Under the pieces are notes generated by a model. It saw nothing but the letters and a program-made list of their open reading frames with translations. It did not search any database and was not told where the DNA came from. A program made the translations under genes and the position numbers. Shown piece by piece: positions 17,584 through 27,094 of a stretch of 64,000 nt of DNA. Source of the stretch: an uncultured Clostridia bacterium (GTDB lineage: Bacteria > Bacillota > Clostridia > Christensenellales > Aristaeellaceae); NCBI GenBank assembly GCA_946413245.1, contig CAMKJS010000004.1, positions 1 through 64,000 on the forward strand. The letters are read 5' to 3'. Position 1 is the first letter of the stretch. Each line of letters begins with the position of its first letter.

Positions 17584-17922
17584 TCAGTCCGCCAACTCGT
17601 CCATCAGAATCTGGATTTCCTCCTCCGAATAGGCGTACAGCGCCTCCGGATTGGAAAAAGTAAACCGGATATCGTCCCGGCTCATATAGTTGTAATTCTC
17701 AATCGCGCTGGAAACGATATAATCCTTCGTGTCCACGATGCTCAGCTGATTGTTCAGATCCCGGTTTTCCTCCTCCAGCCGGGTCAGGGTCGCCCGCAGG
17801 GCGGTTTCCCGCTCGGTTTTCTCGTCCAGGGTCCCGCGCAGCATCCGGTGGCACACAAAAAACACCAGAAACAGCGCTCCCAGAATCAGCAGAAAGCCCT
17901 TCATGTTCATACTCCTGCGCAT
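17584..17922 (-). CDS. divIC: Septum formation initiator (DivIC/FtsL-like)
   Basis: A 112-residue bitopic membrane protein with a short cytoplasmic N-terminus, one membrane span (about 6-24, FLLILGALFLVFFVC) and a coiled coil (TRLEEENRDLNNQLSIVDTKDYI), the pattern of DivIC in the divisome FtsL-DivIC-DivIB complex. ATG at 17922 is preferred because AAAGGAG lies nine bases upstream; a longer in-frame start at 17976 has no ribosome site. It could alternatively be FtsL-like, but the YIVSSAIENYNYM sequence after the coil fits DivIC better. Confidence 0.85.
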   Translation of the reverse strand: MRRSMNMKGFLLILGALFLVFFVCHRMLRGTLDEKTERETALRATLTRLEEENRDLNNQLSIVDTKDYIVSSAIENYNYMSRDDIRFTFSNPEALYAYSEEEIQILMDELAD

Positions 17923-18047
17923 TTCCGGCGTCTCCTTTCCGGTGTGTTTTCCTTCCGCCTGTTTTGCCTGCGGCAAATCAGGCAGTTTGGTTTATTTGAT
18001 AGTATTTCTCCGTCCGATTCGGTTTTTCCTTCCGCATTTCGCCCGGA

Positions 18048-18192
18048 TCTCATACTGATCTGAGTTAAAAATGACGTGTCATTTTTATAACGCTGAAAGC
18101 GCGTCTGAGATCGTATGAGACGGGGTTCCACGCTGCAGCGTGGAACCAGTGTGCGAAGCACGCTTTCTCAAATAAACTGCGTTTATTTGAGA
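18048..18192. repeat. Array of perfect inverted repeats downstream of polC
   Basis: Four structured units lie in a row in the 276-base gap. First comes an outer dyad (18048-18064 with 18105-18120) enclosing two hairpins (AAAAATGAC/GTCATTTTT at 18067-18086 and CGCT-GAA-AGCG at 18091-18101), giving a cloverleaf-like fold. Then a 24-base perfect palindrome at 18124-18147. Then a GTGC-GAA-GCAC hairpin near 18149-18163. Last is a 12-bp stem with TGC loop at 18166-18192. The last unit may terminate polC; the rest is unexplained. Confidence 0.8.
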
Positions 18193-18198
18193 ATAGTG

Positions 18199-21100
18199 TC
18201 AGAACATACTCAACTGATTGGATTCCGTCATCCCTTCCAGCGCTCCGTGGGCCCGCAGCATTTCAATCACGGACGTACCAACCTTGCCGCGGTTCCGCAG
18301 ATCCTCCACGCTGAGGAAGGGTCCGTCCTTCCGGGCTTCCACGATGGGGATGGCCGCGCTCTCTCCAAGCCCGGGAAGGCTCGTGAAGGGACAGCGGATC
18401 TTCCCGTCCTCCAGCAGGAACCGTTTCACGTCGCTGCGGTACAGATCCACCGGCAGGAATTCGATTCCCCTGCAGTTCATCTCCAGCACCAGCTCCAGGC
18501 ACGTGGCTGTTTCCTTGTCCCGGGCGGAAGGATTCTCCATATCCCGGATAGCCTGAATCCGCCCCCGGCAGGTATCCGGGGAAATCAGCATGGTGGAAGC
18601 GTCAAAGCCGTCCCCGCGTACGGTGAAATAGGCGCAGTAATACGCCAGCGGCTCGTGCAGCTTGAACCAGGCGACCCGCAGACTCATGGTCACGTAGGCA
18701 ACCGCGTGCCCCTTCGGGAACATATACTTGATTTTTTTACAGCTGTCCATGAACCAGTCGGGAACGTTCGCCTTCAGCATGGCTTCTTCCATCTCCGGCT
18801 TCAGTCCCTTGCCCTTCCGCACGCTCTCCATGGTGGTGAAAGCCATTTTCGGCGCCACGCCGCGGTCCATCAGATAATTCATGATGTCGTCGCGGCAGCA
18901 GACGCATTCGCTCAGAGTGGCCGTTTTGCTGGCGATGATCTCCTGGGCGTTTCCCAGCCACACGTCCGTCCCGTGGCTCAGGCCCGAAATCCGGAGCAGC
19001 TCCTCCATGGTCCTGGGCCTGGTTTCCTCCAGCATTCCCCGCACGAAGCCGGTGCCGAACTCCGGCACGCCGTATGTGCCCGTGTTGCAGAGAATCTCCT
19101 CCCGGGTCACGCCCAGCGCCGCGGGCGAAGTGAACAGGCTCCGCACCCCCGGATCGTCCAGCGGCACATCCTGGAAATTGATGCCCGTCAGCTTCTCCAG
19201 CTCGTGCATCATGGTGGGGTCGTCGTGTCCCAGGCAGTCCAGCTTGACCAGGATGTCATGCATGGAGTTGAAATCGAAATGCGTGGTGGTGAAGTCGCTC
19301 TCCAGGTCGTCCGCCGGATGCTGCACCGCCGTAAAATCGTAGATCTCGTATTCCAGGGGAACCACCACCATACCGCCCGGATGCTGTCCCGTGGTGCGCT
19401 TCACCCCGGTGCAGGCCAGCGCCAGCCGATCCTTTTCCGCGTTCCCGGCCTGAATTCCCCGCTCCTCCAGGTATTTGGAGGCGTAGCCGAAGGCGGTCTT
19501 ATCCGCCAGGCCGCTGATGGTTCCCGCCCGGAACACGTGGTCGTGCCCGAACAGCTCCTCCACATAGTGGTGCGCCTTGTTCTGGTATTCGCCGCTGAAG
19601 TTCAGGTCGATATCCGGCACCTTGTCTCCCTCGAAGCCCAGGAAGACCTCAAAGGGAATGTCGAAGCCGTCTTTGGTCAGCGGTCGCCCGCATTCGGGGC
19701 ACGCCCGGTCCGGCAGGTCCACGCCGACATGGTAGCGGCTCCGGTCCACGTCGAAGTATCCCTTATGGCAGAAGGTGCAGCGATAATGTGGCGGCAGGGC
19801 GTTCACTTCGGTGATGCCGCACATCCGGGCCACCAGGCTGGAGCCGACGCTGCCCCGGCTGCCCACCAGATATCCGTCCCGCAGGGAGCGGGACACCAGC
19901 TTCTGGGCAATGGAATACAGCGTACAGTAGCCGTACCCCACAATGGATTTCAGTTCCTTGATCAGCCGGTTTTCCACAATGGGCGGCAGCGGCGAGCCGT
20001 ACATGTCCTCCGCGGTGTTCCAGGTCATTTCCTGGATTCGGTCCTCCGCGTCGTCCCAGAAGGGCTGGAAAGTATCCTCATGCTTGGGATGCTCCGGAAA
20101 CAGCCGCATGGGCTCCACCATATCCGCGATTTTCCGGGGATTGTCGATCACCACTTCCCGGGCTTTTTCCGGTCCGAGATAGGCAAACTCTTCCAGCATT
20201 TCCTCCGTGGTTTTGAAATACAGCGGCGGCTGGTTGTCCGCGTCCTGGTAGCCCATCCCGGCCTGAATCACGGCCCGGCCCACGGCGTCCTGCGGGTTCA
20301 GGAAGTGTACGTCCCCCGTGGCTACCACCGGCAGCCCCGTTTCCTCTCCCAGCGCGACGATCTTCCGGTTCAGATCCCGCAGGCCTTCCTCGTCCTTCAC
20401 CTGGCCTTCCCGGATCAGGAAAGCGTTGTTCCCGATGGGCTGGATTTCGAGATAGTCATAGAAGGAGGCGATAGCTTTCAGCTTCTCCATGCTTTCCCCG
20501 GCCAGCACCGCCCGGAACAGCTCACCCGCCTCGCAGGCGCTGCCGAGAATCAGCCCCTCCCGATACTGGGATATCACGTCCCGGGGCATATGCGGCACCC
20601 GGCGGAAATACTCCAGATGGGAGATGGAAACCAGGCGATTCAGGTTCACCAGTCCGGTCCGGTTTCTGGCCAGCAGGATGATATGACGGTTGTCCCCGAT
20701 GGCGCCGCCCCGCAGCGCCTTGTTCAGGTCCGCAAGGCTCCGGACCTCCGGCAGCCGTTCCTTCGTTTCCGCGAACATTTTTTTCAGGCACAGAGCTGTG
20801 GCTGTGGCGTCGTGCACGGCCCGGTGCGCGTTTTTCAGGCTGACGCCCAGATGCTTGCAGAGCGCGTTCAGTTTGAAGGACTTCAGTTCCGGATACAGCT
20901 TCCTGGCATAGGTCAGGGTATCCAGCACCGGCGCCCGGAACGTCCGGTCCAGCCGGCGCAGTTCCTGCCGGAGCAGCTCCGCGTCGAACCGGGAGTTGTG
21001 CGCGGCGATCGGAGTGTCTCCGATGAAATCCATCAGTTGCGGCAGGGCTTCCGCGGCCCGGGGCTGCCCGTGCAGCATTCCGTCCGTAATGCCTGTAAGC

Positions 21101-22677
21101 TCCGTAATCTTTTCCTCCAGGGGTTCGCCGGGGTCCACCAGGATCGAGAGGCTGTCCGTCACGGTGCCCTTCTCCAGCCGCACCGCGCCGATCTCGATGA
21201 TTCGCGCCCGGGCGGTATTCAGCCCGGTACTTTCAAAGTCCAGCACCACAATCGGTCCGTCATAGGGCCGGTCGTCCGCGTCCTCGGTGATTTCCCGCTC
21301 CTCCACCAGGTATCCCTCGCAGCCGGGAATCAACTTGATTTTTCCCTTTTTGGCCGCCGAAAAAGCCGCCGGGAAGGACTGGAGCACGCCGTGGTCCGTA
21401 ATGGCCACCGCCGGGTGCCCCCATTTCACGGCCTGGGCAATCAGGTCTTCCGCCTTCGTCAGCGCGTCCATGGTGGACATGTTGGTGTGCATATGCAGCT
21501 CGACGCGCTTTTCCTCCGCCCGGTCCTCCCGTTCTTCCTTTTCGGTTTCGATCAGATCCCGGATGCTGATGGACAGCTCCCGGGCAAAATTGTCGTACAT
21601 GCATTCGCCCCGGACCTTGACGCCCATGCCTTCACGAATGCGGTCCACCTTCTCCGATACCGCCCGGCGTTCCTCGTCGGTGATGGGCGGCATGGTTCCG
21701 TCGTCGTTCCTGCGGGCATAGCGGCTGCGGTAGCGGAAAAACGCCTTGCAGAGAATGGAACTGGTGTAATCCGTCACCGCGAACGTCACCAGCAGCATTT
21801 CGCCGCCCCGCAGTTCCTTCGTTTCCAGCTTGAAGATCTCACCCTGCACGGTCACCAGGCCGCTCTCGCTGGTCAGGGAACGGATTTCCGCCGGCTTGTC
21901 CCCGATGACCCGGCCCATAATGGGTTTGCCGACCGCCGGCGCTTCCTGTACGGCGTTCTTTTCCTTCTTTGCCCGGGCCGGCTTCTCTGCTCCGTCCGCG
22001 GTTTTCCGTGTCCGCGCCGGCTTGTTCGCCCCAGTTTTATCCTCGCTGATTCCGGTGCCGTACCGCCGCTCCATCTCGTCCATTGTGACCGAGAAGACGG
22101 CGGCATCCCGTTCCTCCCGGATCCGGCGCAGTCTCTCCTCCCGGTCCCCGGCCACGGTCATTTCCACCCGTACCTTTGCGCTGAAGATTTCCCGGATCGC
22201 CACGGCCAGCCGGGGGCCTACGTTCCGCCGCTGCAGAAAATGCAGCGCGATCTCCTCCGGCAGCACCAGCGTCAGTACCGCTTCCTCCTCCCGGAAAGCG
22301 GTTCCGGGGTTCTCAGCGCCGCCCGGCAGCTGATTCTTCTCCACCTGCCAGTCGATCTGATTCAGCCAGCCCCTGGCCGCGGGATAATTCCGCTTCAGGA
22401 AATCCACCAGCACCTGCCGGTAGGGAGCCGGGTCCTCCAGGAACGCTTCCCGAAGCGCCGGCGATACCACGCGCACCGCCAGCGGCCGTCCCGGAAAAAT
22501 CTCCCGAAGGATTTTTTCCAGCTTCAGAAACTGCTCCTCACCGGCCAGCACGGAGCTCTCGAAGGTGATATAGGTTTTTTGAAGGGATTTGACATAGGTC
22601 ACGCGGGGCGCGGACAGCGCGCCCGCAAGCTCCGGTATTTCCCGGGCTATCCGGGCCATCAGATCGTCATAGCTCAT
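18199..22677 (-). CDS. polC: DNA polymerase III alpha subunit, PolC type
   Basis: PolC is the replicative polymerase of low-GC Gram-positive bacteria. The 1492 residues contain, in order, the N-terminal domain and OB fold, the PHP domain (VELHMHTNMSTMDALTKAED, about 390), the DnaQ-like proofreading exonuclease set inside it (LDFESTGLN near 478, AHNSRFD near 560, HRAVHDATAT near 620), and the polymerase palm with PDIDLNFSGEYQ (about 1022) and KLDCLGHDDP, then the zinc-finger/fingers region and ATPDFMD-like C-terminal HhH. The PolC signature distinguishes it from DnaE. The start overlaps the ispG stop (ATGA); last gene of the frr-polC operon. Confidence 0.97.
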   Translation of the reverse strand: MSYDDLMARIAREIPELAGALSAPRVTYVKSLQKTYITFESSVLAGEEQFLKLEKILREIFPGRPLAVRVVSPALREAFLEDPAPYRQVLVDFLKRNYPAARGWLNQIDWQVEKNQLPGGAENPGTAFREEEAVLTLVLPEEIALHFLQRRNVGPRLAVAIREIFSAKVRVEMTVAGDREERLRRIREERDAAVFSVTMDEMERRYGTGISEDKTGANKPARTRKTADGAEKPARAKKEKNAVQEAPAVGKPIMGRVIGDKPAEIRSLTSESGLVTVQGEIFKLETKELRGGEMLLVTFAVTDYTSSILCKAFFRYRSRYARRNDDGTMPPITDEERRAVSEKVDRIREGMGVKVRGECMYDNFARELSISIRDLIETEKEEREDRAEEKRVELHMHTNMSTMDALTKAEDLIAQAVKWGHPAVAITDHGVLQSFPAAFSAAKKGKIKLIPGCEGYLVEEREITEDADDRPYDGPIVVLDFESTGLNTARARIIEIGAVRLEKGTVTDSLSILVDPGEPLEEKITELTGITDGMLHGQPRAAEALPQLMDFIGDTPIAAHNSRFDAELLRQELRRLDRTFRAPVLDTLTYARKLYPELKSFKLNALCKHLGVSLKNAHRAVHDATATALCLKKMFAETKERLPEVRSLADLNKALRGGAIGDNRHIILLARNRTGLVNLNRLVSISHLEYFRRVPHMPRDVISQYREGLILGSACEAGELFRAVLAGESMEKLKAIASFYDYLEIQPIGNNAFLIREGQVKDEEGLRDLNRKIVALGEETGLPVVATGDVHFLNPQDAVGRAVIQAGMGYQDADNQPPLYFKTTEEMLEEFAYLGPEKAREVVIDNPRKIADMVEPMRLFPEHPKHEDTFQPFWDDAEDRIQEMTWNTAEDMYGSPLPPIVENRLIKELKSIVGYGYCTLYSIAQKLVSRSLRDGYLVGSRGSVGSSLVARMCGITEVNALPPHYRCTFCHKGYFDVDRSRYHVGVDLPDRACPECGRPLTKDGFDIPFEVFLGFEGDKVPDIDLNFSGEYQNKAHHYVEELFGHDHVFRAGTISGLADKTAFGYASKYLEERGIQAGNAEKDRLALACTGVKRTTGQHPGGMVVVPLEYEIYDFTAVQHPADDLESDFTTTHFDFNSMHDILVKLDCLGHDDPTMMHELEKLTGINFQDVPLDDPGVRSLFTSPAALGVTREEILCNTGTYGVPEFGTGFVRGMLEETRPRTMEELLRISGLSHGTDVWLGNAQEIIASKTATLSECVCCRDDIMNYLMDRGVAPKMAFTTMESVRKGKGLKPEMEEAMLKANVPDWFMDSCKKIKYMFPKGHAVAYVTMSLRVAWFKLHEPLAYYCAYFTVRGDGFDASTMLISPDTCRGRIQAIRDMENPSARDKETATCLELVLEMNCRGIEFLPVDLYRSDVKRFLLEDGKIRCPFTSLPGLGESAAIPIVEARKDGPFLSVEDLRNRGKVGTSVIEMLRAHGALEGMTESNQLSMF

Positions 22678-23735
22678 GCCGTTTCTCCCGCGCGCCGCGC
22701 GGCAATTTTCCGGACCTCCCGAATCAGGATCTCCGCCAGATCGCCGGTCACCTTCCGGGGTTCCTCCCCGCGGATGAACAGCGCGCCGCCGCTCCTGCCC
22801 CCCGCGATACCCACGTCCGCCTCCCTGGCTTCGCCGGGACCGTTCACTACGCAGCCCATCACCGCCACCTTGATGGGAATCCGGATATCGCTCAGCTCTT
22901 CCTCCACCCGGCGGGCAATATCCGCCACGGGCACACAGGTCCGCCCGCAGGTCGGGCAGGCGATCAGCTGCACGCCGCGAACCCGCAGATCCAGCGCCCG
23001 CAGGATATCCCAGGCGGCTTTCGCCTCCGGCAGCGGATCCCCGCTGAGGCTTACCCGAATGGTTTCACCGATGCCGTCCAGCAGCAGCGCCCCGATGCCG
23101 ATAGCGCTCTTGACGGTGCCCTGGCCCGGCAGGCCGGCCTCCGTCACCCCCACATGAAGGGGATAATCACAATGCTTCCGGGCCAGGCGGTAGGCGTCCA
23201 CCGTCAGGCGCACGTCGCTGCTCTTCATGCTCAGCACGATATCCTCAAAGCCGACCTTCTCCAGCATCCGGGCGTGCCGCAGCGCACTCTCCGTCAGGCA
23301 TTCCGCCGTGGGACCGCCGTATTTGTCCAGCAGCTCCTTCTCCGCGGATCCGCTGTTCACCCCGATGCGGATCGGGATCCCGTGGGCTCTGGCGCAGTCC
23401 GCCAGCTCCCGTACATTGGCCTCTCCGCCGATATTGCCGGGATTGATGCGGAGCTTCGCGATACCGTTTTCCGCCGCGCGGATTGCCAGCTTATGATCGA
23501 AATGAATATCCGCCACCAGCGGCACCGGGCTCTCGTCCACCAGCGTCCGCACCGCTTCCGCGCAGGCTTCGTCATAGACGCTGACCCGCACGATGTCGCA
23601 CCCGGCTTCCGCCAGCGCCTTAATCTGAGCGCCGGTCTTCTCCGTGTCCCGGGTGTCCGTGTTCGTCATGCTCTGCACCCACACCGGGTTTTTCCCGCCC
23701 AGTGTCAGCTTTCCGATCCGTACTTCTCTGCTCAT
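22674..23735 (-). CDS. ispG: 4-hydroxy-3-methylbut-2-enyl diphosphate synthase IspG
   Basis: IspG makes HMBPP in the penultimate step of the MEP isoprenoid pathway. The 353-residue protein has the TIM barrel (WVQSMTNTDTRD, ADIHFDHKLA, RINPGNIG) and the C-terminal 4Fe-4S domain with CPTCGRTC and MGCVVNGPGE. It is the compact two-domain bacterial form. Its operon also contains dxr, the second MEP enzyme, and uppS, which uses the end product. It overlaps polC by four bases. Confidence 0.97.
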   Translation of the reverse strand: MSREVRIGKLTLGGKNPVWVQSMTNTDTRDTEKTGAQIKALAEAGCDIVRVSVYDEACAEAVRTLVDESPVPLVADIHFDHKLAIRAAENGIAKLRINPGNIGGEANVRELADCARAHGIPIRIGVNSGSAEKELLDKYGGPTAECLTESALRHARMLEKVGFEDIVLSMKSSDVRLTVDAYRLARKHCDYPLHVGVTEAGLPGQGTVKSAIGIGALLLDGIGETIRVSLSGDPLPEAKAAWDILRALDLRVRGVQLIACPTCGRTCVPVADIARRVEEELSDIRIPIKVAVMGCVVNGPGEAREADVGIAGGRSGGALFIRGEEPRKVTGDLAEILIREVRKIAARRAGETA

Positions 23736-23804
23736 GATGTTTCTCCGTTTCCTCCCGGCACAAAGCGATCACCGCGGCAACGATTCTGCCTTCGCTCCCG
23801 CATC

Positions 23805-24875
23805 CTATCCAAACAGTCTCATGACATCCTTGAAAGTGAAGAAAATCAGCACGCCGAACAGCAGGGCCATGCCCGCCAGATGGATCGCGGCTTCCTTCTG
23901 GGGCGGAATCGGCTTGCGCCGGATAATTTCGATCAAACCGAACAGCAGCCGGCTTCCGTCCAGCCCCGGAATGGGCAGCAGGTTCATCAGCCCCAGGTTG
24001 ATGGAAATCAGGGCCAGCAGCTGCACAAAGGCGCTGAAACCCCCTTCCCGCACTTCGTCGGAAACGATGGAAATGATTCCCACCGGTCCCGAAGTCTGGT
24101 CCAGCCCCTCACCGGTGGTCACCAGCTGTTTCAGGGAGCGCAGAATCGCCCCCGAAGCGTTTACGCACAGGTTCCAGGAGCTTTCCACCGCTTCAGGCAG
24201 GTTTACCTGCCGGGTTTCCAGCCGGTAAACGCCGCCCACCATCACGCCGATGCGCATTTTTCCTTCCGCTTCGTCCCACACCGGGGTCATACTCAGCGTC
24301 AGCCGTTCCTCTCCCCGGCGCACGGTCAGCTCCAGCGGAGCGTCTCCTTCCTTCCAGGAGGAAATAGCGCCGATGAAGGTATCCACCGTCCCGTCCAGTA
24401 CGTCCACGCCGTTCACGGCTTCCACCACGTCTCCGGCTTCCAGCCCGGCGGAGTACGCCGGACCCGCGGCCATCACCTCGGAGATATAGGGATCGACCCC
24501 CGTGGCCACGGAGACGCCGCTGACCCAGTAGAACACCGCGGCCACCACGAATGCCAGCACAAAGTTCATCAGCGGTCCCATCAGAATCGTGATCATCCGC
24601 TTCCAGACCTTTTGCTGCGCAAACGCCCGGGGATCCTTCTGCCCTTCCCCGGTGGGATCGTCCTCCCCGTAGAAGGAGCAGAACCCGCCCATGGGAATCG
24701 CACGAATGGAAAACACAGTCCCCGTCTTTTCACTCTTTCGGCTGAACAGCTTCGGTCCCATCCCGATGGCGAACTCGTTCACCTCGATGCCCGTCGCCCG
24801 GGCCGCCCAGAAGTGTCCCGCCTCATGCACCACAATCAATATGGCCAGCAACAGTATGGCCAGCAATATATACAT
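23805..24875 (-). CDS. rseP: Site-2 metalloprotease RseP/RasP
   Basis: A 356-residue intramembrane zinc protease that clips membrane-bound regulators such as anti-sigma factors after a first cleavage. It has the catalytic HEAGH in the first membrane span, a single PDZ domain in the middle (AYSAGLEAGDVVEAVNG) and the LDG-type motif NLLPIPGLDG in the third span. ATG at 24875 follows GGAGGAA. Its usual partner order, dxr-rseP-ispG, is kept, but a 155-base structured element sits between dxr and rseP in the opposite orientation. A link to the anti-sigma protein at 4281-5099 is possible but not shown. Confidence 0.95.
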   Translation of the reverse strand: MYILLAILLLAILIVVHEAGHFWAARATGIEVNEFAIGMGPKLFSRKSEKTGTVFSIRAIPMGGFCSFYGEDDPTGEGQKDPRAFAQQKVWKRMITILMGPLMNFVLAFVVAAVFYWVSGVSVATGVDPYISEVMAAGPAYSAGLEAGDVVEAVNGVDVLDGTVDTFIGAISSWKEGDAPLELTVRRGEERLTLSMTPVWDEAEGKMRIGVMVGGVYRLETRQVNLPEAVESSWNLCVNASGAILRSLKQLVTTGEGLDQTSGPVGIISIVSDEVREGGFSAFVQLLALISINLGLMNLLPIPGLDGSRLLFGLIEIIRRKPIPPQKEAAIHLAGMALLFGVLIFFTFKDVMRLFG

Positions 24876-24943
24876 TCTGAATAATTCCTCCCGTTTCTTC
24901 GGAAGCCTTTATCTTCTTATAGTCTCTACGCCCTGAGAGCTTT

Positions 24944-25098
24944 AGCAGCCCGGGCGGGTATTTCCACTCGAGACCCTTGGAGAACGTCGGTTCTTGGCGA
25001 TTGGCGAGGCGATCGAGCCGAAGACAGAGCTTAGAACCGCTACGTTCGGAACGGAGGCGCGAGACGTGTCGAGAGGGGAATACCCGACACAGGGCTGC
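24944..25098 (+). ncRNA. Large structured element, copy A (HEARO/omega-RNA-like, no ORF)
   Basis: A 155-base hairpin element closed by AGCAGCCC/GGGCTGC. Its long second stem (24955-24971 with 25069-25086) differs in sequence from copy B but still pairs. Then come ACGTC/GACGT, an inner stem GGTTCT/AGAACC, the conserved strand CCGAAGACAGAGCTTAG and a side hairpin CGTT-CGG-AACG. The layout reminds me of the HEARO (IscB omega-RNA) class from memory; that is not verified. No IscB-like gene is adjacent. It lies within the dxr-rseP gap, antisense to the operon. Confidence 0.55.
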
Positions 25099-25119
25099 GC
25101 TTCTTCCTGTAAGCATCGT

Positions 25120-26244
25120 TTATACTTGCCTTGCCAAGCTGTCCGCTTCCTGAATTTCCTCCAGGGTGTTTGCTGTGAGCCCGCTGAGCCGGTCCAGCGC
25201 GCGCTTCACCCGCTCCGTGATCTCCCCGAAGGCAATCTCCCCCCGCAGGAACGCCGCCACCGCCGCCTCATTGGCGCCGTTGAACACCGTGCAGGCCGCG
25301 CCTCCGGCCCGCAGACACTGCCGCGCCAGCTGCAGCGCGGGGAACTTTTCCGCGTCCGGCTTCTCAAACGTCAGTTTCCCCAGCTGGATCAGATCCGCCG
25401 GCTTCACACCGGTTTCGATCCGCTCCGGCCAGGACATGGCATAGGCGATGGGAACCCGCATATCCGGCATACCGAGCTGCGCCAGCACCGCGCCGTCGCG
25501 GAACACCACAGCGGAATGCACGATACTTTCCGGGTGCACCACCACCTTGATCCGATCCTCCGGCATGTCAAACAGCCACCGGGCTTCCATGATTTCCAGT
25601 CCTTTGTTGAACATACTGGCGGAATCCACGGTGATCTTCGCGCCCATATTCCAGTTCGGATGGCGCAGCGCTTCCTCCCGGGTAGCATGCCGGATCCGTT
25701 CCTTATCCCAGGTGCGGAAAGGCCCGCCGCTGGCTGTCAGCAACAGTTCCTCGGGTCTGTTCTCCCCGGCTGCCTGCAGGCACTGGAAAATGGCGCTGTG
25801 CTCGCTGTCCACCGGCAGCAGCAGTTTTCCCTTCGTTCGGGCCAGATCCGTCACCAGCTGCCCGCCGGTCACCAGGGCCTCCTTGTTGGCCAGCAGCACC
25901 TGCTTCCCGGCTTCCAGGGCCGCCAGCACGCTTTCCAGCCCGGCGATGCCCACCACGCTGACCAGTACCTGATCCGCCTCCGCTTCCCGGGCGACGGTGC
26001 TCAGGGTCTCCGGCCCCTGCACCCAGCGGATTCCCCGCAGATCGTCCGGTATCTCTTCCGGCCGGATGCCCTCCGTCAGCCCCGCCATCTCCGGGCGGAA
26101 CTCCCGCAGCTGGGCAAACAGCTTCTCCCGGCTGCCCCGGGCCGTCAGCGCCGTCACCCGGAACCGGTCCGGATGGCGCCGGCAGATATCCAGCGTCTGG
26201 GTTCCGATGGATCCCGTGGATCCGAGAATCGCGATTCGAGTCAT
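25120..26244 (-). CDS. dxr: 1-deoxy-D-xylulose 5-phosphate reductoisomerase
   Basis: Dxr converts DXP to MEP with NADPH, the committed step of the MEP pathway. The 374-residue enzyme has the nucleotide-binding GSTGSIGTQTLD at its N-terminus, ANKEALVTGG, the substrate and metal region LLPVDSEHSAIFQCL, the flexible-loop LTASGGPFR and HPNWNMGAKITVDSASMFNKG. Length is standard. It follows cdsA by 31 bases in the operon. Confidence 0.97.
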   Translation of the reverse strand: MTRIAILGSTGSIGTQTLDICRRHPDRFRVTALTARGSREKLFAQLREFRPEMAGLTEGIRPEEIPDDLRGIRWVQGPETLSTVAREAEADQVLVSVVGIAGLESVLAALEAGKQVLLANKEALVTGGQLVTDLARTKGKLLLPVDSEHSAIFQCLQAAGENRPEELLLTASGGPFRTWDKERIRHATREEALRHPNWNMGAKITVDSASMFNKGLEIMEARWLFDMPEDRIKVVVHPESIVHSAVVFRDGAVLAQLGMPDMRVPIAYAMSWPERIETGVKPADLIQLGKLTFEKPDAEKFPALQLARQCLRAGGAACTVFNGANEAAVAAFLRGEIAFGEITERVKRALDRLSGLTANTLEEIQEADSLARQV

Positions 26245-26275
26245 TCTGTTTCTCCTTGGTTCCGTCCGCCCGTCC

Positions 26276-27094
26276 TCAGGCCGCGAACAGCCTGTAACAG
26301 TACATCAGCACCGACATGAACAGCACGCTGTCCAACCGGTCCAGCATGCCGCCGTGGGCCGGAAACAGGTTGGAAAAGTCCTTGATGCCGCTGTGGCGCT
26401 TCACAAGGGAGGCAAACAGATCTCCCAGCTGGCCCACGATGCCGCCCAGTACTCCCAGACACAGATACTCCCACCAGAACGGCAGCTTCGCCAGCGTCGG
26501 TTCGTTGCAGGTCATCAGGGAGATTCCCCACACGATCATGGCGGCGGCCACGCTGCCCGTAAGCCCGCCGATAGATCCGGAAATCGTCTTCTTCGGGCTC
26601 ACCGGCGGACACAGCTTCGGCCCGCCGACGGCGCGGCCCACAAACAGCGCAGCGATATCTCCCGTCAGGGGAACCGCGAAGGTCAGGCTCAGCAGCACTA
26701 CCTCCACGGCCTTCTGATCCACCAGGCTCATCGCCACCAGGCAGAGACCCGGCAGCATCACCGTCAGCGTCGGCAGCACGCTCATACTCAGGTCTTCCAG
26801 CTTCGGCTCCTCCCGGAAGATGATGATGGTCACGGTCACCAGCACGTCCAGCGCCAGCAACGGAACCATGACCTTCGCCCCGAAGAAATGCGTCATCGGG
26901 ATGGACACCGCCAGACACACCCAGGTCGGCCAGCTCACCACCCGGTGCCCCGCCGTCACCAGCGCGTGATATTCTTCCCACGTCGCCAGCCCCACGCTGA
27001 TCAGTGTGGCCAGCGCCATGCACCATCCCGGCAGGATCAGCATGGTGACCAGGAACAGGATCAGCAGCGTTCCCGTAATGATGCGTTGCTTCAT
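26276..27094 (-). CDS. cdsA: Phosphatidate cytidylyltransferase
   Basis: CdsA makes CDP-diacylglycerol for phospholipid synthesis; pgsA in this window uses that product. The 272-residue protein has several membrane spans and the family signature near the C-terminus: GDLFASLVKRHSGIKDFSN and then FPAHGGMLDRLDS. Its start overlaps the uppS stop (ATGA), showing coupled translation. Confidence 0.95.
   Translation of the reverse strand: MKQRIITGTLLILFLVTMLILPGWCMALATLISVGLATWEEYHALVTAGHRVVSWPTWVCLAVSIPMTHFFGAKVMVPLLALDVLVTVTIIIFREEPKLEDLSMSVLPTLTVMLPGLCLVAMSLVDQKAVEVVLLSLTFAVPLTGDIAALFVGRAVGGPKLCPPVSPKKTISGSIGGLTGSVAAAMIVWGISLMTCNEPTLAKLPFWWEYLCLGVLGGIVGQLGDLFASLVKRHSGIKDFSNLFPAHGGMLDRLDSVLFMSVLMYCYRLFAA

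Noticed and set aside
17963-17977. TTTGCC-TGC-GGCAAA dyad upstream of divIC as an operator
   Set aside because: Short, and no clear promoter is placed around it; likely chance in GC-rich DNA.
18115-23157. A 1680-codon plus-strand open frame over polC and ispG
   Set aside because: It is the antisense of two well-identified genes in high-GC DNA; no start signal and low-complexity His/Gln/Arg composition.
24944-25098. 6S RNA or T-box as explanation for the structured element
   Set aside because: Three copies in one 10-kb stretch and the internal side hairpin do not fit single-copy 6S RNA; no T-box sequence or aminoacyl gene follows.
24994-26319. Plus-strand frame starting inside element A and running through dxr
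   Set aside because: Antisense shadow of dxr; composition is that of reversed coding sequence, so it is not an IscB-like gene.
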